This document shows, one piece after another, positions 14,663-23,511 of a DNA stretch of 58,369 nucleotides. Position 1 is the stretch's first letter, and the number at the start of each line of letters is the position of its first letter. This stretch comes from a bacterium (GTDB lineage: Bacteria > CAYTYR01 > UBA6262): positions 1-58,369 of the forward strand of contig JAQTPL010000008.1 in the NCBI GenBank assembly GCA_028712895.1. The letters are read 5' to 3'. The notes beneath the pieces are model-generated. The model had not been told where the DNA came from, made no database searches, and saw only the letters and a program-made list of their open reading frames with translations. Position numbers and translations under genes: made by a program.

Positions 14663-16298
14663 GTTAAAATCTTTATTTGAAAAAATTGTCTTTGGCCTGA
14701 GCCCGGTATTAGTCGCAGCTCTAATATTAATGGGTATGCTGAACTATGACATTGCCAAAAGTTTTATCTTCTTGTCTATTGGTAATTTATATCCGGCCGT
14801 ACCGGTAAAATGGCTGGTAACTGCTTCTATCCTGGCCATCTCCAGTATCGGTGTGATCGGGATGTTTATTGTGACCAGGATGATCCTTAAACCATTATAT
14901 GACCTATTGCGGAATATACAGCTTATTAAACAAGGCATCCCGGAACCATTGATCGAGATCAAATCACATGATGAGATTTGTAAGATCGCCAATACGCTTA
15001 ATGAAATGACTGTTGAGCTAAAACAAAATATGGGCCAGCTACAACAGAAGATTGACCATATTGCCGCCTTGCATGAGCTTAGCGAGGCCTCTTCCAAGCG
15101 GCTGGACGAAGAAAAAATACTTCGGATCGCCTTGTCTACCGGCATTAAAGGTTTGGGCTTTGAACGTGGTGTGCTCTATCTGGTCAATACGGAAGAACAG
15201 GTGATCGAGGGGCGCCTCAGCGTAGGCATGACTGATTTTGTCAGTGAGCGGGAAATACAAAAAAGACGGGTGCCTTTATACGGTACCGATATTCTCAGCG
15301 ATGTGGTCAGGCATAACCGTGCCTACAATGTGGTTGACCCTGCTCATGATGTCCGCTGTAACCGGCAGTTTATGAACGAAACCAAGACCAAGGCGTTTTG
15401 CCTGGTGCCGATCAGGACCAGCGATAAAGTGATCGGTATGTTCTCTGCGGATAATTATTTCAGTTCTCACCCGATCCATGATGAACAAGTAGGGAATCTG
15501 GCTACCTTTGCCAACACTGCCGGCTTGGCGGTGGAAAATGTGCGGCGCTATAATGAACTGCAAACCCAGTATGAAGAATTACAAATACTGGATACACTGA
15601 AATCCAACTTCGTAGCTAACATCACTCAAGAATTACGGACTCAGCTTACCCCGGTCAAAGGATATGTGGACGCCCTGGTAGACGGCACTCTGGGAACCCT
15701 TCCTGAAGAGCAGCTGAAAGTCCTGAGGATCGTCAGGGAAAATGTCAACGCAGTCGTCAGCCGAGTCAATCAATTAGTGGATTTTGCCCTGGTGGAGCAG
15801 AAAGAACTGAAGAGTGAATTACAGCCCTTTGACCTGGTAAAAGTGATCCAGCTGTGCGCTGACAAGATCGAAGATGAAGCAGCAGGAAAGGGTTTGAAGT
15901 TTTATCGTTTCCTGCCGGAGAGCCTGCCGGCCGTGAACGGCGACCCGGAGCAAATTGAAAAAGTATTAAACAGCTTATTGCATAATGCGGTCAAGTTCAC
16001 ACTGGAAGGATATATTGCGCTGAAAGTGCAACGTCATGATGACTTGGCTAAGGTCGAGATCACGGATACAGGTATTGGTATATCCGGAGAGGAAACAGAT
16101 AAAATATTTGAGAAATTCTACCAGGTGGACGGGAGTACTGCCCGTAAGCATGGCGGTATGGGAATTGGCCTGTCCCTGGTGAAAGGTATTTTAGAAGAGC
16201 ATAATTCCAGTGTCGAGGTCAGCTCTAAAGTGGGAGAAGGGTCTACCTTTACTTTCACCTTACCCATCGCCAGCGATACTCAAGACCCGAAAATATAG
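14643..16298 (+). CDS. Histidine-kinase-like protein lacking the phospho-acceptor His
   Basis: 551 residues: two membrane helices (~13-36 and ~56-80), HAMP, GAF (~150-305), a DHp-like helix (~320-385) and an HATPase_c domain with 'LLHNAVKFT', 'DTGIGIS' and 'GGMGIGLSLVKGI'. The H-box reads 'NITQELRTQLT' where kinases have 'SHELRTPLT': residue 329 is Gln (CAA), so normal autophosphorylation cannot occur, although the ATP pocket looks intact. It could act as an allosteric partner of another kinase. The ATG at 14643 follows GAGAGGA; the longer frame from 14559 lies inside the TPP gene. No response regulator is adjacent. Confidence 0.85.
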   Translation: MAKRIFRLKSLFEKIVFGLSPVLVAALILMGMLNYDIAKSFIFLSIGNLYPAVPVKWLVTASILAISSIGVIGMFIVTRMILKPLYDLLRNIQLIKQGIPEPLIEIKSHDEICKIANTLNEMTVELKQNMGQLQQKIDHIAALHELSEASSKRLDEEKILRIALSTGIKGLGFERGVLYLVNTEEQVIEGRLSVGMTDFVSEREIQKRRVPLYGTDILSDVVRHNRAYNVVDPAHDVRCNRQFMNETKTKAFCLVPIRTSDKVIGMFSADNYFSSHPIHDEQVGNLATFANTAGLAVENVRRYNELQTQYEELQILDTLKSNFVANITQELRTQLTPVKGYVDALVDGTLGTLPEEQLKVLRIVRENVNAVVSRVNQLVDFALVEQKELKSELQPFDLVKVIQLCADKIEDEAAGKGLKFYRFLPESLPAVNGDPEQIEKVLNSLLHNAVKFTLEGYIALKVQRHDDLAKVEITDTGIGISGEETDKIFEKFYQVDGSTARKHGGMGIGLSLVKGILEEHNSSVEVSSKVGEGSTFTFTLPIASDTQDPKI

Positions 16299-16330
16299 TA
16301 AAAACTTAATCCAGCCACCTTAAAATTAGC

Positions 16331-16359
16331 TTGACAAGATATAGTTTGTATGATATTGT
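16331..16359 (+). promoter_or_regulatory. Sigma-70 promoter with no protein gene directly downstream
   Basis: TTGACA (16331-16336), 17 bases, TATTGT (16354-16359). The next thing downstream is a strong terminator hairpin at 16389-16445, not a reading frame, which suggests a short RNA. Confidence 0.6.
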
Positions 16360-16365
16360 TACATT

Positions 16366-16446
16366 GTGAAAATCAAATACGCTTAATTATCTGCTCCCGG
16401 GAGGTCTCTCCGTGGCTTTCCTCCTTAAGGGAGCAGATTTTTTTTG
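16366..16446 (+). ncRNA. Candidate ~80-nt small RNA ending in an intrinsic terminator
   Basis: It runs from the predicted start of the promoter at 16331-16359 to a T-run at 16438-16445. The 3' half is a perfect 10-bp stem (ATCTGCTCCC with GGGAGCAGAT) containing a second stem GGAGG/CCTCC (16400-16404 with 16420-16424) and a pyrimidine-rich loop. There is no start codon with a ribosome site. I do not recognise it as 6S, 4.5S or tmRNA. Alternatively, the hairpin may be the terminator of the kinase operon. Confidence 0.45.
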
Positions 16447-16472
16447 TTAGGGTCGTCGTTTACCCGCCACAA

Positions 16473-16548
16473 CTTCCGCAAATATGAATAAATATAGGTA
16501 ACAAGTCCCAAGGGTCCGGTTATCCATATTTATTTATATTTGCGGGAA
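16473..16548. repeat. Long AT-rich inverted repeat
   Basis: Two arms of about 30 bases (16473-16502 and 16519-16548), reverse complements with a few mismatches, around a loop that contains a CCC/GGG pair. A third, diverged copy of one arm lies at 16742-16772. It is part of the 16.44-16.78 kb spacer, which carries no gene. Confidence 0.75.
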
Positions 16549-16551
16549 CTA

Positions 16552-16630
16552 TTTTTCCCTGATTCAAGGCGCGAGGAGTACGGCGTAGTAGAACTACGTA
16601 AACGACGAGCAACAACGAAACAGGGAAAAA
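16552..16630. repeat. REP-like palindromic element, copy 1
   Basis: The outer stem TTTTTCCCTG/CAGGGAAAAA (16552-16561, 16621-16630) encloses arms rich in GCGAGGAGT/GACGAGCAACA words and a core palindrome CGTAGT-AGA-ACTACG (16584-16598). It resembles the small dispersed palindromes (REP/BIME type) of many bacteria. Confidence 0.75.
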
Positions 16631-16655
16631 GAGCCCCGCCCGTAGGGAAGGATGT

Positions 16656-16735
16656 CTTTGGCCGACTACTGCGTCGCTCCTCCTTGACGTATCTTTAGAT
16701 ACGCTAGCGTCGTCGCTTCTTGTATTCGACACAAA
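16656..16735. repeat. REP-like palindromic element, copy 2 (opposite orientation)
   Basis: The core palindrome CGTATCT-TT-AGATACG (16688-16703) is flanked by GCGTCGCTCCTCCTTG and GTCGTCGCTTCTTGTATTCGAC. On the reverse strand its flanks match copy 1 closely (GCGACGACG/GGAGGAGCGACGC), so the two are inverted relatives. A truncated third copy is at 30034-30063. Confidence 0.7.
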
Positions 16736-16785
16736 CCCATTTCTTCAAATATTAATAAATATGGACAATCGGACCCTCAAATCTC

Positions 16786-16814
16786 TTGCAAAAAAGTTCC
16801 TATCGTTGTAAAAT
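16786..16814 (+). promoter_or_regulatory. Promoter of the GH57-like gene, apparently leaderless
   Basis: TTGCAA (16786-16791), 17 bases, TAAAAT (16809-16814). The expected start (16820-16822) is 2-4 bases before the ATG at 16824, and no ribosome site precedes that ATG. Confidence 0.7.
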
Positions 16815-16823
16815 AATCATATT

Positions 16824-18641
16824 ATGAAAAATGTCTACGTCGTACTGGGATTTCATGCCCATGAAGCAAGCAAGGAAATAGGCAACCAGATCTTACAGGA
16901 AGCGGTAGATCCGGACATCAAAAAAATGCTTCCTTTTGATAATGTGTTGGCGAAGAATAGCCCGCTAGTGCGGGACACCTTCCTGGCCTTGATCCAGCTT
17001 TCAAAAAACTTCAATATTCCCATCTGTCTGGCCGCCTCAAACGAGATCCTGATCCAGTTACGCAATATTGCTCCTGAAACCTTTACCAAGCTGCGCGAAG
17101 CTTACCAGGACCGCTCTATTTATCCCATCCTGAATTTTGCCTATGAAGCGCATATCCTCTTTACCAGTCCCGAAGAAGTGGCTGATGAAGTGCGCATGAA
17201 TAGTGAATGCATTGAAGATATACTGGAAGTTACCCTGGCCCGCTACGTCAAGCATAAAGGAGTATTTCCCCCAGAGTGTTCCATAGACGGCAAGAAAACC
17301 AATGCCTTTACCCAGGCAGGTTTAGAATATGTCCTGGCGCCGCATTTGGAAGGCCAGTTCTTTAGTTTTACCGTGACTCCGCCGGGTACGGTGGAATTTA
17401 CGCCGCTGCAATTTGAAAACGGTGTGGTAGTTTTCCCCCGTAATCATAAAGCTTCGGAAGGATTATGGCAAGTATTGACCAGGTTAAAACCGAAATGGGC
17501 GGCGCAGCAGGGGTATCTGCTTGGCGAATACCCGGTTTTCACCGAAGAGTATACCACCGGCCAGTATCTGAAATATCCGCTCAGCCTGCAGGAGGCGATT
17601 GACGAATATACGGAAATATTGCGGCAAGTGATTAAGGATGCCCCTGACCAGGGCGTGATCTTTTCCATGCAAAAGCTGGATATGCTGAATTTCGGCGAGT
17701 GGGCTTTGGGTATTATCGGTGCTGCCTGGATGAATGTTATCTCTGATAATGTAGCCCAGATCCGGTTCGTTACGCCGGACACTATCCTTGAGGAGAAGCA
17801 GAAATCAACGTTCCCTAAGATCAGGTTTGATGAGATCAGCTGGTTCCCGGAAAATCGGGTGATCGTTAATATTGACGGGCAGTATCCGCCGCTAGGCGTA
17901 GCTGAATACAATGGTTATAAGGTCGGAGAGAAGCTTTGGAAAAGGTGGCCTTTTATCTTCTGGGAACCAGGACGGCAAGTGGCTACTATTATTCATTCCT
18001 TGTATAATTCCTATGGGCATAAAGGCACGTGCAAGCTTAAAGTCCGGGAGATGCTGCAACAGAATTTAATGACGGTGGATATCGAAGAACAGTATGCTTT
18101 GCATTTGCGGATGATCAAGAGGGCCAGCAACTGGACTCCCACCCTGGATGAAGATCCATTGCGGGCAGTCTTCCTGCATGCCTATTATATTTTACGGCGC
18201 ATGTCCGTAGCCAATCTTGATCCAGCCCGGTTCCAGCGTATTTCTGATGAAACCCTGACCGGCTTAGATGCGACTCTGGAAATTCTACTGGGGCAGAGGA
18301 TCTTACTGCTACAATCGAATATTAAAAAAATGGAACAAACTAAGTTGACTTCTTACCCTCTGGCTTATACCTATTTAAGCGGCGCAGCGATCTGGAAAGA
18401 CAAAGCATCATTTGCTCTGAAAAATGCCCAAAACCTGAACCGGTCCGGCAAAAATGTCCAGGAGCTGGTGACCCATCTTTGCGAATGCTGCAAAGCGGTT
18501 TGCCTGTGCTTAGATAGTATCAAGCATACCACGAAGGACCTGCCAGAACAGGAATTCGTGTATACAGAAATGTATAAGCAACTATATAAGACATTCCCAC
18601 CGAAGCTGCATGCCTCCCTGGATATGTTATTGTTCAAATAA
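16824..18641 (+). CDS. GH57-like glycoside hydrolase/deacetylase-fold protein
   Basis: 605 residues, no signal peptide. The N-terminal barrel shows 'LGFHAHEAS' (His11-x-His13), matching the HxH motif of GH57 region 1, and 'FPPECSIDGKKT' (Glu151), matching the conserved region that carries the nucleophile in GH57 enzymes ('PEC/PEM'). The family acts on alpha-glucans and related sugars in the cytoplasm; the substrate here cannot be told. The C-terminal ~200 residues are helical with clustered cysteines ('LCECCKAVCLC'). It has its own leaderless promoter and is followed by the HEAT/HD-GYP genes. Confidence 0.6.
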   Translation: MKNVYVVLGFHAHEASKEIGNQILQEAVDPDIKKMLPFDNVLAKNSPLVRDTFLALIQLSKNFNIPICLAASNEILIQLRNIAPETFTKLREAYQDRSIYPILNFAYEAHILFTSPEEVADEVRMNSECIEDILEVTLARYVKHKGVFPPECSIDGKKTNAFTQAGLEYVLAPHLEGQFFSFTVTPPGTVEFTPLQFENGVVVFPRNHKASEGLWQVLTRLKPKWAAQQGYLLGEYPVFTEEYTTGQYLKYPLSLQEAIDEYTEILRQVIKDAPDQGVIFSMQKLDMLNFGEWALGIIGAAWMNVISDNVAQIRFVTPDTILEEKQKSTFPKIRFDEISWFPENRVIVNIDGQYPPLGVAEYNGYKVGEKLWKRWPFIFWEPGRQVATIIHSLYNSYGHKGTCKLKVREMLQQNLMTVDIEEQYALHLRMIKRASNWTPTLDEDPLRAVFLHAYYILRRMSVANLDPARFQRISDETLTGLDATLEILLGQRILLLQSNIKKMEQTKLTSYPLAYTYLSGAAIWKDKASFALKNAQNLNRSGKNVQELVTHLCECCKAVCLCLDSIKHTTKDLPEQEFVYTEMYKQLYKTFPPKLHASLDMLLFK

Positions 18642-18684
18642 ATATCTGGTTGTGCTTGCGCGCTCGAGGAACAGGACAGCAAAT

Positions 18685-20835
18685 ATGAGCCAGCCTAATA
18701 AGTCCCCGGTACCTATCGAGCTGATCAGTGACCTCTTACTGAATTTGCAAGCCACGTTAAAATCATTGCGTTTATATCCGCTGCAACATCCACTTCTGGT
18801 AAGTTCTGTCGATAAGCTTAAGCAGGCTATAAACCAGTTTTTTACTAGGGTGGACACTCTGCGTTTACGGCTGAAAAGGCAGTATATTTTTGTCAGCGGT
18901 CAGCCGATCAATAAGGGTGATGAAGTATTAGAGACCCTGTCTATACAGATCTACCGCTTGGGTATCAGGGAGCTGACTTTTAACCAGGGCTTAACCGATG
19001 ATGAGTTGATCAAGTTCCTGCAATTCCTTAATACCGATCCTGCCCAGATCCTGGAAAAAGAGGGGGGAGAATCTTTTTGGGAGGCAGCGCAGTTTACCTC
19101 GATCAAGATCAATGAAACCTTGCGGCAGGAAATATTCCGGATTAGCGAATACGGCGAAACCCGGGAGCAGAAAGCGGGTTCCAGTGATAACTTGAGCGCC
19201 GTGATCCTGCTCGCTGATTTTTTGGGCGGCCAGGAGAAAACTCCATCCCGCGAAGCCTTTCACCTGCTGGGAACACTAATGTCCCAGCCGGTCCGCTTGG
19301 CTGGCATGCTGCAGGCTTTAGCCCGTACTGAAGGAAGCGATCCGGGAGGGGCCTCTGAAAAAGAGTATATAATAAAAGCCTTTGGCAAGCTGATATCCCT
19401 GGTACAGCAGCAACCTATTGACCAGCAAAAAAATCTTTATCAGCAGCTAGCCCAGTGTCTCGGGGCTTTTGAGCCAGGTATAAAAAAAGCGCTGCTGGAA
19501 CATATTTCTGCCGACGCCAAAAATGATCCTGCTTATAGCCAGGTGCTGGCAGAAATACCGGCCAAAGTCCTGGGTCCGCTGTTGCAGGGACAGCTGGATT
19601 CAGGTACCAGCCAGGCAGAAATAGCGGCGCTGGTTAACGGTTTACCGCTGAGCACCCAGGGCAAGAGTTCACTATTCAGGGAGTTAAAAATTGCCGATCA
19701 CCTGGAACTTGCCGAGAAAGCAATGTCACCAAAGCCGCAGCAACAGGTAGCTCTTAGCCCGGCTGAAATTACGGAAATACAGTATCAAGTGCCGCCGGAC
19801 ATTAACAGTATATTAGCAGACTTAAGCCATTATACAGAGCAGGAACTTAACGAAATTGTTAAACTTTCCCAGATCAATACACCGTCTGAAAGAGAAGAGG
19901 CCTTCTTGCAGGTTATGACGGAATTGCTCAGGATCGAGCCTAACCAGGAGAAAAACAGGGACTTGGCTCAAACGTATGAAAATCGGGTCAGGATATATCT
20001 GGATAATAATATAATTGATTGGGCGGTAAAGTATTTGCAGGTAGTAAGGGATTTAGCGGAAGATCCTGCTATCTCGACTGAAAGCAAGAAGTCGGCCCGG
20101 CAATTATTACTTAGCCTGGGCACCAAGGAAGTAGTCCAAAAACTGGTTGATACGGTTAAAAATATAGAAAAGGATGATGCTGTTTATGTGCAGATCCAGA
20201 AGTATCTGACCCTCTTGCCGGGTGACAGCACTCCCTTCCTGATTGAATTGCTGGGAGCAGAGGAAATACTGGCTGTCCGGAGATTATTATGCCAGGTGAT
20301 CAGTGAAGTTAGTAAAGACAACCTGGAATATTTATGGAATAGATTAACTGATCCTAACTGGCATCTGGTGCGTAATATTGTGCTTATTTTAGGACTTATC
20401 AATAATGACCGCAGCCTCAGCCGGCTTGGCGATTTATTAAAACACGCCAATGCCCGGGTCCGGGTGGAAGTGATCAAAAGCCTGGGATTAAGCAGTAATC
20501 CCAGTGTTTTTTACTACTTATTGAAAGGGCTCAAGGATAAAGACGAGCAAGTTAAAATTGTGGCGATTGAATGGCTGGGCAACATCCAGGACCAGCGGGC
20601 CATCCCGGTTCTCTTGCAGTTAGTGAAAAAATTCGATCCCTTCGGTTGGAGTTTAAACCTGAAACGGGAGGCTTTAGAATCGCTGGGTTTATTAAAAGCC
20701 CAGGAAGCAGGACCTTTTTTAGAAAAACTGGTTCAGGGTAGGTGGGTTGGTTTTATCGGGTCCAGGAAAACATTATTGCCGGAAGCGGGCAAAGCCCTGG
20801 AGCAGATCAAAGGGAAGAAAAAAGATGATCAATAA
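18685..20835 (+). CDS. Large HEAT-repeat protein with an N-terminal module shared with the next gene
   Basis: 716 residues. Residues ~30-120 ('LRLYPLQHPLLVSSVDKLKQ', 'LGIRELTFNQGLTDDELIKFLQFL') align position for position with the start of the downstream HD-GYP protein. A long helical, Gln-rich middle follows, then C-terminal HEAT repeats (~510-700; 'LVRNIVLILGLINNDRSLSRLGDLL', 'VRVEVIKSLGLSSNPSV'). No enzyme motif. The ATG at 18685 with AGGA upstream is preferred over 18610, which lies inside the preceding gene. It shares an 11-base overlap with the HD-GYP gene, so they probably act together. Confidence 0.75.
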   Translation: MSQPNKSPVPIELISDLLLNLQATLKSLRLYPLQHPLLVSSVDKLKQAINQFFTRVDTLRLRLKRQYIFVSGQPINKGDEVLETLSIQIYRLGIRELTFNQGLTDDELIKFLQFLNTDPAQILEKEGGESFWEAAQFTSIKINETLRQEIFRISEYGETREQKAGSSDNLSAVILLADFLGGQEKTPSREAFHLLGTLMSQPVRLAGMLQALARTEGSDPGGASEKEYIIKAFGKLISLVQQQPIDQQKNLYQQLAQCLGAFEPGIKKALLEHISADAKNDPAYSQVLAEIPAKVLGPLLQGQLDSGTSQAEIAALVNGLPLSTQGKSSLFRELKIADHLELAEKAMSPKPQQQVALSPAEITEIQYQVPPDINSILADLSHYTEQELNEIVKLSQINTPSEREEAFLQVMTELLRIEPNQEKNRDLAQTYENRVRIYLDNNIIDWAVKYLQVVRDLAEDPAISTESKKSARQLLLSLGTKEVVQKLVDTVKNIEKDDAVYVQIQKYLTLLPGDSTPFLIELLGAEEILAVRRLLCQVISEVSKDNLEYLWNRLTDPNWHLVRNIVLILGLINNDRSLSRLGDLLKHANARVRVEVIKSLGLSSNPSVFYYLLKGLKDKDEQVKIVAIEWLGNIQDQRAIPVLLQLVKKFDPFGWSLNLKREALESLGLLKAQEAGPFLEKLVQGRWVGFIGSRKTLLPEAGKALEQIKGKKKDDQ

Positions 20836-22273
20836 AAATATTTCTTTTTTTACAAATCAAAACCTGCGCTCAATTGCGCGCCGGCTGCTCAAGCAAATCC
20901 CGGCGACTATTAAAAATGCGCAGATCTATCCGCCCGATCATCCCTATTTTGTCAATTCCCTGGAGTCGGTGCAGGAGACCCTGACCGAACTATTTAAATA
21001 CCGTCCCGAAGCTACCTTTAGCATTGTGGAAAATGAATTATACTTTGGCCGGATGGCTTTGGTAGAAGATACGCTGAGCCTGCGCCAGTTTATTTTTGAA
21101 TTTGAAAAACGGAAGATCAATAGCTTAACCTTTATGGCTGCCGTGACCAACGATGAGTTAGTCGCTTTTATGCAGCTCCTGGGCCGGGAGTTCACGGAAA
21201 ACTGTGATTCCGCTTTGCTATCTGGTAAAATGAGAGAGAGAAACATCACCAATATCCAGCTTGGCGCACTGCTCATGACAGAAGATGCCGCCAGCCAGGA
21301 AGATGGCCGGCGCGCAGAGATGAAGTTTGATGCCGCGGCCAGGAAAAAAGCCCAAGGCAGTTTTTTCGGCAGTATTGATGTGATCAAACAAGTCATGCAT
21401 AATGTAGAAAATAACCAGGGATTTGCTTTAAATAATGTGCATCAAGTGGTTACTGATATTGCCAGTGCTATTGACCAAAATGATAAATATCTTTTAGGCT
21501 TGACCACCATGAAAAATTTTGATGAATATACTTTTAACCATTCCGTGAACGTGGCGATCTTGTCCTTGTATCTTGGTAAGCTGCTGGGCTTGGATTTAGA
21601 GCAATTGCGTTTGCTGGGAGAAGCGGCTATGCTGCATGATGTGGGGAAGGTGCGTATTCCCAAAGAAATCCTCAATAAGCAGGGCAAGCTAACTCCAGCC
21701 GAGTGGGAAGTAATGGAAAGCCATAGCACCGAGGGGGCAGAAGTGCTGAGCCAGATAACCGGCATCAGTGAACTTAGCCTGGTAGTGGCTTTGGAGCATC
21801 ATATGCGTTATGACCTGAGCGGTTATCCTAAACCGGCAAAACTCAAAGAAACAAATCTGCTGGCCCGTTTAGTTACAATTTGTGATGTCTATGATGCTGC
21901 CACCAGCCTGCGGGTCTATCATGCTCCGGCCCTGCCGGCCAGTATCATTGGTTTAATTATCAGCAAAAAAGGAAGCTTTTTTGACCCGGTCCTGGCTAAG
22001 GCTTTTGTCCAATTAATGGGCCTTTACCCGGTCGGGAGCCTGGTCAGGCTTAACAATAATGCCTTAGCAGTGGTATATGCTAACAATTTGAGTAATATCC
22101 TGCGCCCGAAAGTAATCTTGGTCAACCAGCAAACAGCCGGTCAAGACCCGGTTATTATTAGCCTGGAAGACATTGACCGCGGGACAAAAACATTTAAGTA
22201 TTCCATAGTCGAAGCCTTGGCGCCGCAAGCCTATAATATAGATGTGACTGAATATTTTTATGCGCAGGGTTAA
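20825..22273 (+). CDS. HD-GYP domain protein (putative c-di-GMP phosphodiesterase)
   Basis: 482 residues. The N-terminal ~120 residues are the module shared with the preceding gene ('AQIYPPDHPYFVNSL'); the C-terminal half is an HD-GYP domain with 'FNHSVNVAILS' (His239), 'HDVGKVRIP' (His271-Asp272), 'EHHMRYDLSGYP' (GYP 333-335) and 'CDVYDA'. HD-GYP enzymes hydrolyse cyclic di-GMP. The 'HHExxDGxGYP' motif is altered to HHMRYDLSGYP, so activity is likely but not certain. ATG 20825 overlaps the stop of the upstream gene. Confidence 0.85.
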   Translation: MINKNISFFTNQNLRSIARRLLKQIPATIKNAQIYPPDHPYFVNSLESVQETLTELFKYRPEATFSIVENELYFGRMALVEDTLSLRQFIFEFEKRKINSLTFMAAVTNDELVAFMQLLGREFTENCDSALLSGKMRERNITNIQLGALLMTEDAASQEDGRRAEMKFDAAARKKAQGSFFGSIDVIKQVMHNVENNQGFALNNVHQVVTDIASAIDQNDKYLLGLTTMKNFDEYTFNHSVNVAILSLYLGKLLGLDLEQLRLLGEAAMLHDVGKVRIPKEILNKQGKLTPAEWEVMESHSTEGAEVLSQITGISELSLVVALEHHMRYDLSGYPKPAKLKETNLLARLVTICDVYDAATSLRVYHAPALPASIIGLIISKKGSFFDPVLAKAFVQLMGLYPVGSLVRLNNNALAVVYANNLSNILRPKVILVNQQTAGQDPVIISLEDIDRGTKTFKYSIVEALAPQAYNIDVTEYFYAQG

Positions 22274-22305
22274 TTGACAAACAAGTATTAAAGAGAGGAG
22301 AGTAA

Positions 22306-23511
22306 GTGAAAAAGAAACTTTTGTTGGCCGTTTTTTTCTTCCTGGTCTGGCTTTTACCCGCGACTGTTTTTGGCGCGGCAGAAACATTAAAATTAACGAT
22401 TAAACCGGTCAAAAAACGTTATACTGTTTTTGAGCCGGTGCAGATCCAATTTATGATCAAGAATAGCAGTAAGCAACCGGTTAATTTAAATAATCTTTCC
22501 TGGCCTAATGGGGCCCGTTGGCTTTACGCGTTAAAGATATATGATGGGAAACAAAACAGGATCATGCCGGTTGGGCAATATGTGTTCCGCAAACAACCTA
22601 CTTCAGAAGAGATTACTGTGATCAATTCCGGAGAAGTATTTGAACACTATATGGCTGTTGAAGAGATGTATAACCGGTTAGGTCCCGGCACCTACACGAT
22701 GATCGGCCTTTATCATAATTATCGTTATAATTTGGATACCGACCAGCAATTATGGACCGGAGAGATAACCAGCAAGCCGGTGGAGGTGGAAATAGAACCA
22801 ATGGCCACTGAGACCTTGGATGTATATATAAGTAATTTGCGGCAGGGAGATGATGCTCAGCAGCAAGTGACGGCTATGCAGATATTGAGTTTACACCGGG
22901 ATTCCAGGGCAATTTCGTTCCTGCGGAACATTGCTCTGCAGGAAACAAATCCGAATAATACTGAAGCAGTCAAGGCTCTGGGCCTGATCGGGGATGCGGC
23001 TATTCCGGCCTTATCCTCACTATTAACTAACCTGGACCAAAGCCGCTGGCCGGAAATAATCTTTGCTTTGGGAATGACTAAAAGTACCAGGGCTATACCT
23101 TATTTAGTACCATTACTGCTGGTCAAGCAAGAGGAAAATATTAGCGCCTGGGCGCTTCAGGCCTTGGCTAGTATTGAAGATATACAAGCCCGGGACTTGA
23201 TCGTGCAAAAATTAAAAGACCCGCGTGAGACCATCCGCCAAATAGCGGTAGAAGCCCTGGGCAAAGGCCGGGATCCCAGGTCGATCCCGGTGCTGATAGA
23301 AATGCTGAAGACTGAATTCCGGGCGAATGTGCGCCGCCAGATCGCCAAAGCACTTTATTTATTAAGCGGGGAAGTCTATCCATATAAAGACTATCAGGGA
23401 AAAATCACGGCTTTTAATCCTAAAAAAGATTTAAGCCAGGATGAAAAGGATGCTTTGCATGACTACCTTGCCAGAGATCGTCAGGTCAGCGAGCCTGAGG
23501 ATTCCGAATAG
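22306..23511 (+). CDS. Exported HEAT-repeat protein
   Basis: 401 residues. The signal peptide (LLLAVFFFLVWLLPATVFGA) is followed by an immunoglobulin-like beta domain (~25-165; 'LTIKPVKKRYTVFEPVQIQFMIKN') and four to five HEAT repeats ('REDTIRQIAVEALGKGRDPRSIPVLIEML' type). The start is GTG with GAGGAGAG upstream. Its 3' end overlaps the acyl-CoA synthetase gene by about 50 bases in another frame. The role is unknown; by context it belongs to the signalling/envelope cluster. Confidence 0.75.
   Translation: MKKKLLLAVFFFLVWLLPATVFGAAETLKLTIKPVKKRYTVFEPVQIQFMIKNSSKQPVNLNNLSWPNGARWLYALKIYDGKQNRIMPVGQYVFRKQPTSEEITVINSGEVFEHYMAVEEMYNRLGPGTYTMIGLYHNYRYNLDTDQQLWTGEITSKPVEVEIEPMATETLDVYISNLRQGDDAQQQVTAMQILSLHRDSRAISFLRNIALQETNPNNTEAVKALGLIGDAAIPALSSLLTNLDQSRWPEIIFALGMTKSTRAIPYLVPLLLVKQEENISAWALQALASIEDIQARDLIVQKLKDPRETIRQIAVEALGKGRDPRSIPVLIEMLKTEFRANVRRQIAKALYLLSGEVYPYKDYQGKITAFNPKKDLSQDEKDALHDYLARDRQVSEPEDSE

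Noticed and set aside
16366-16446. 4.5S, 6S or tmRNA gene
   Set aside because: Too short and lacking the conserved cores of these RNAs.
16520-16732. 70-codon minus-strand frame in the long spacer
   Set aside because: It is made of the palindromic repeats (16473-16735) and has no ribosome site.
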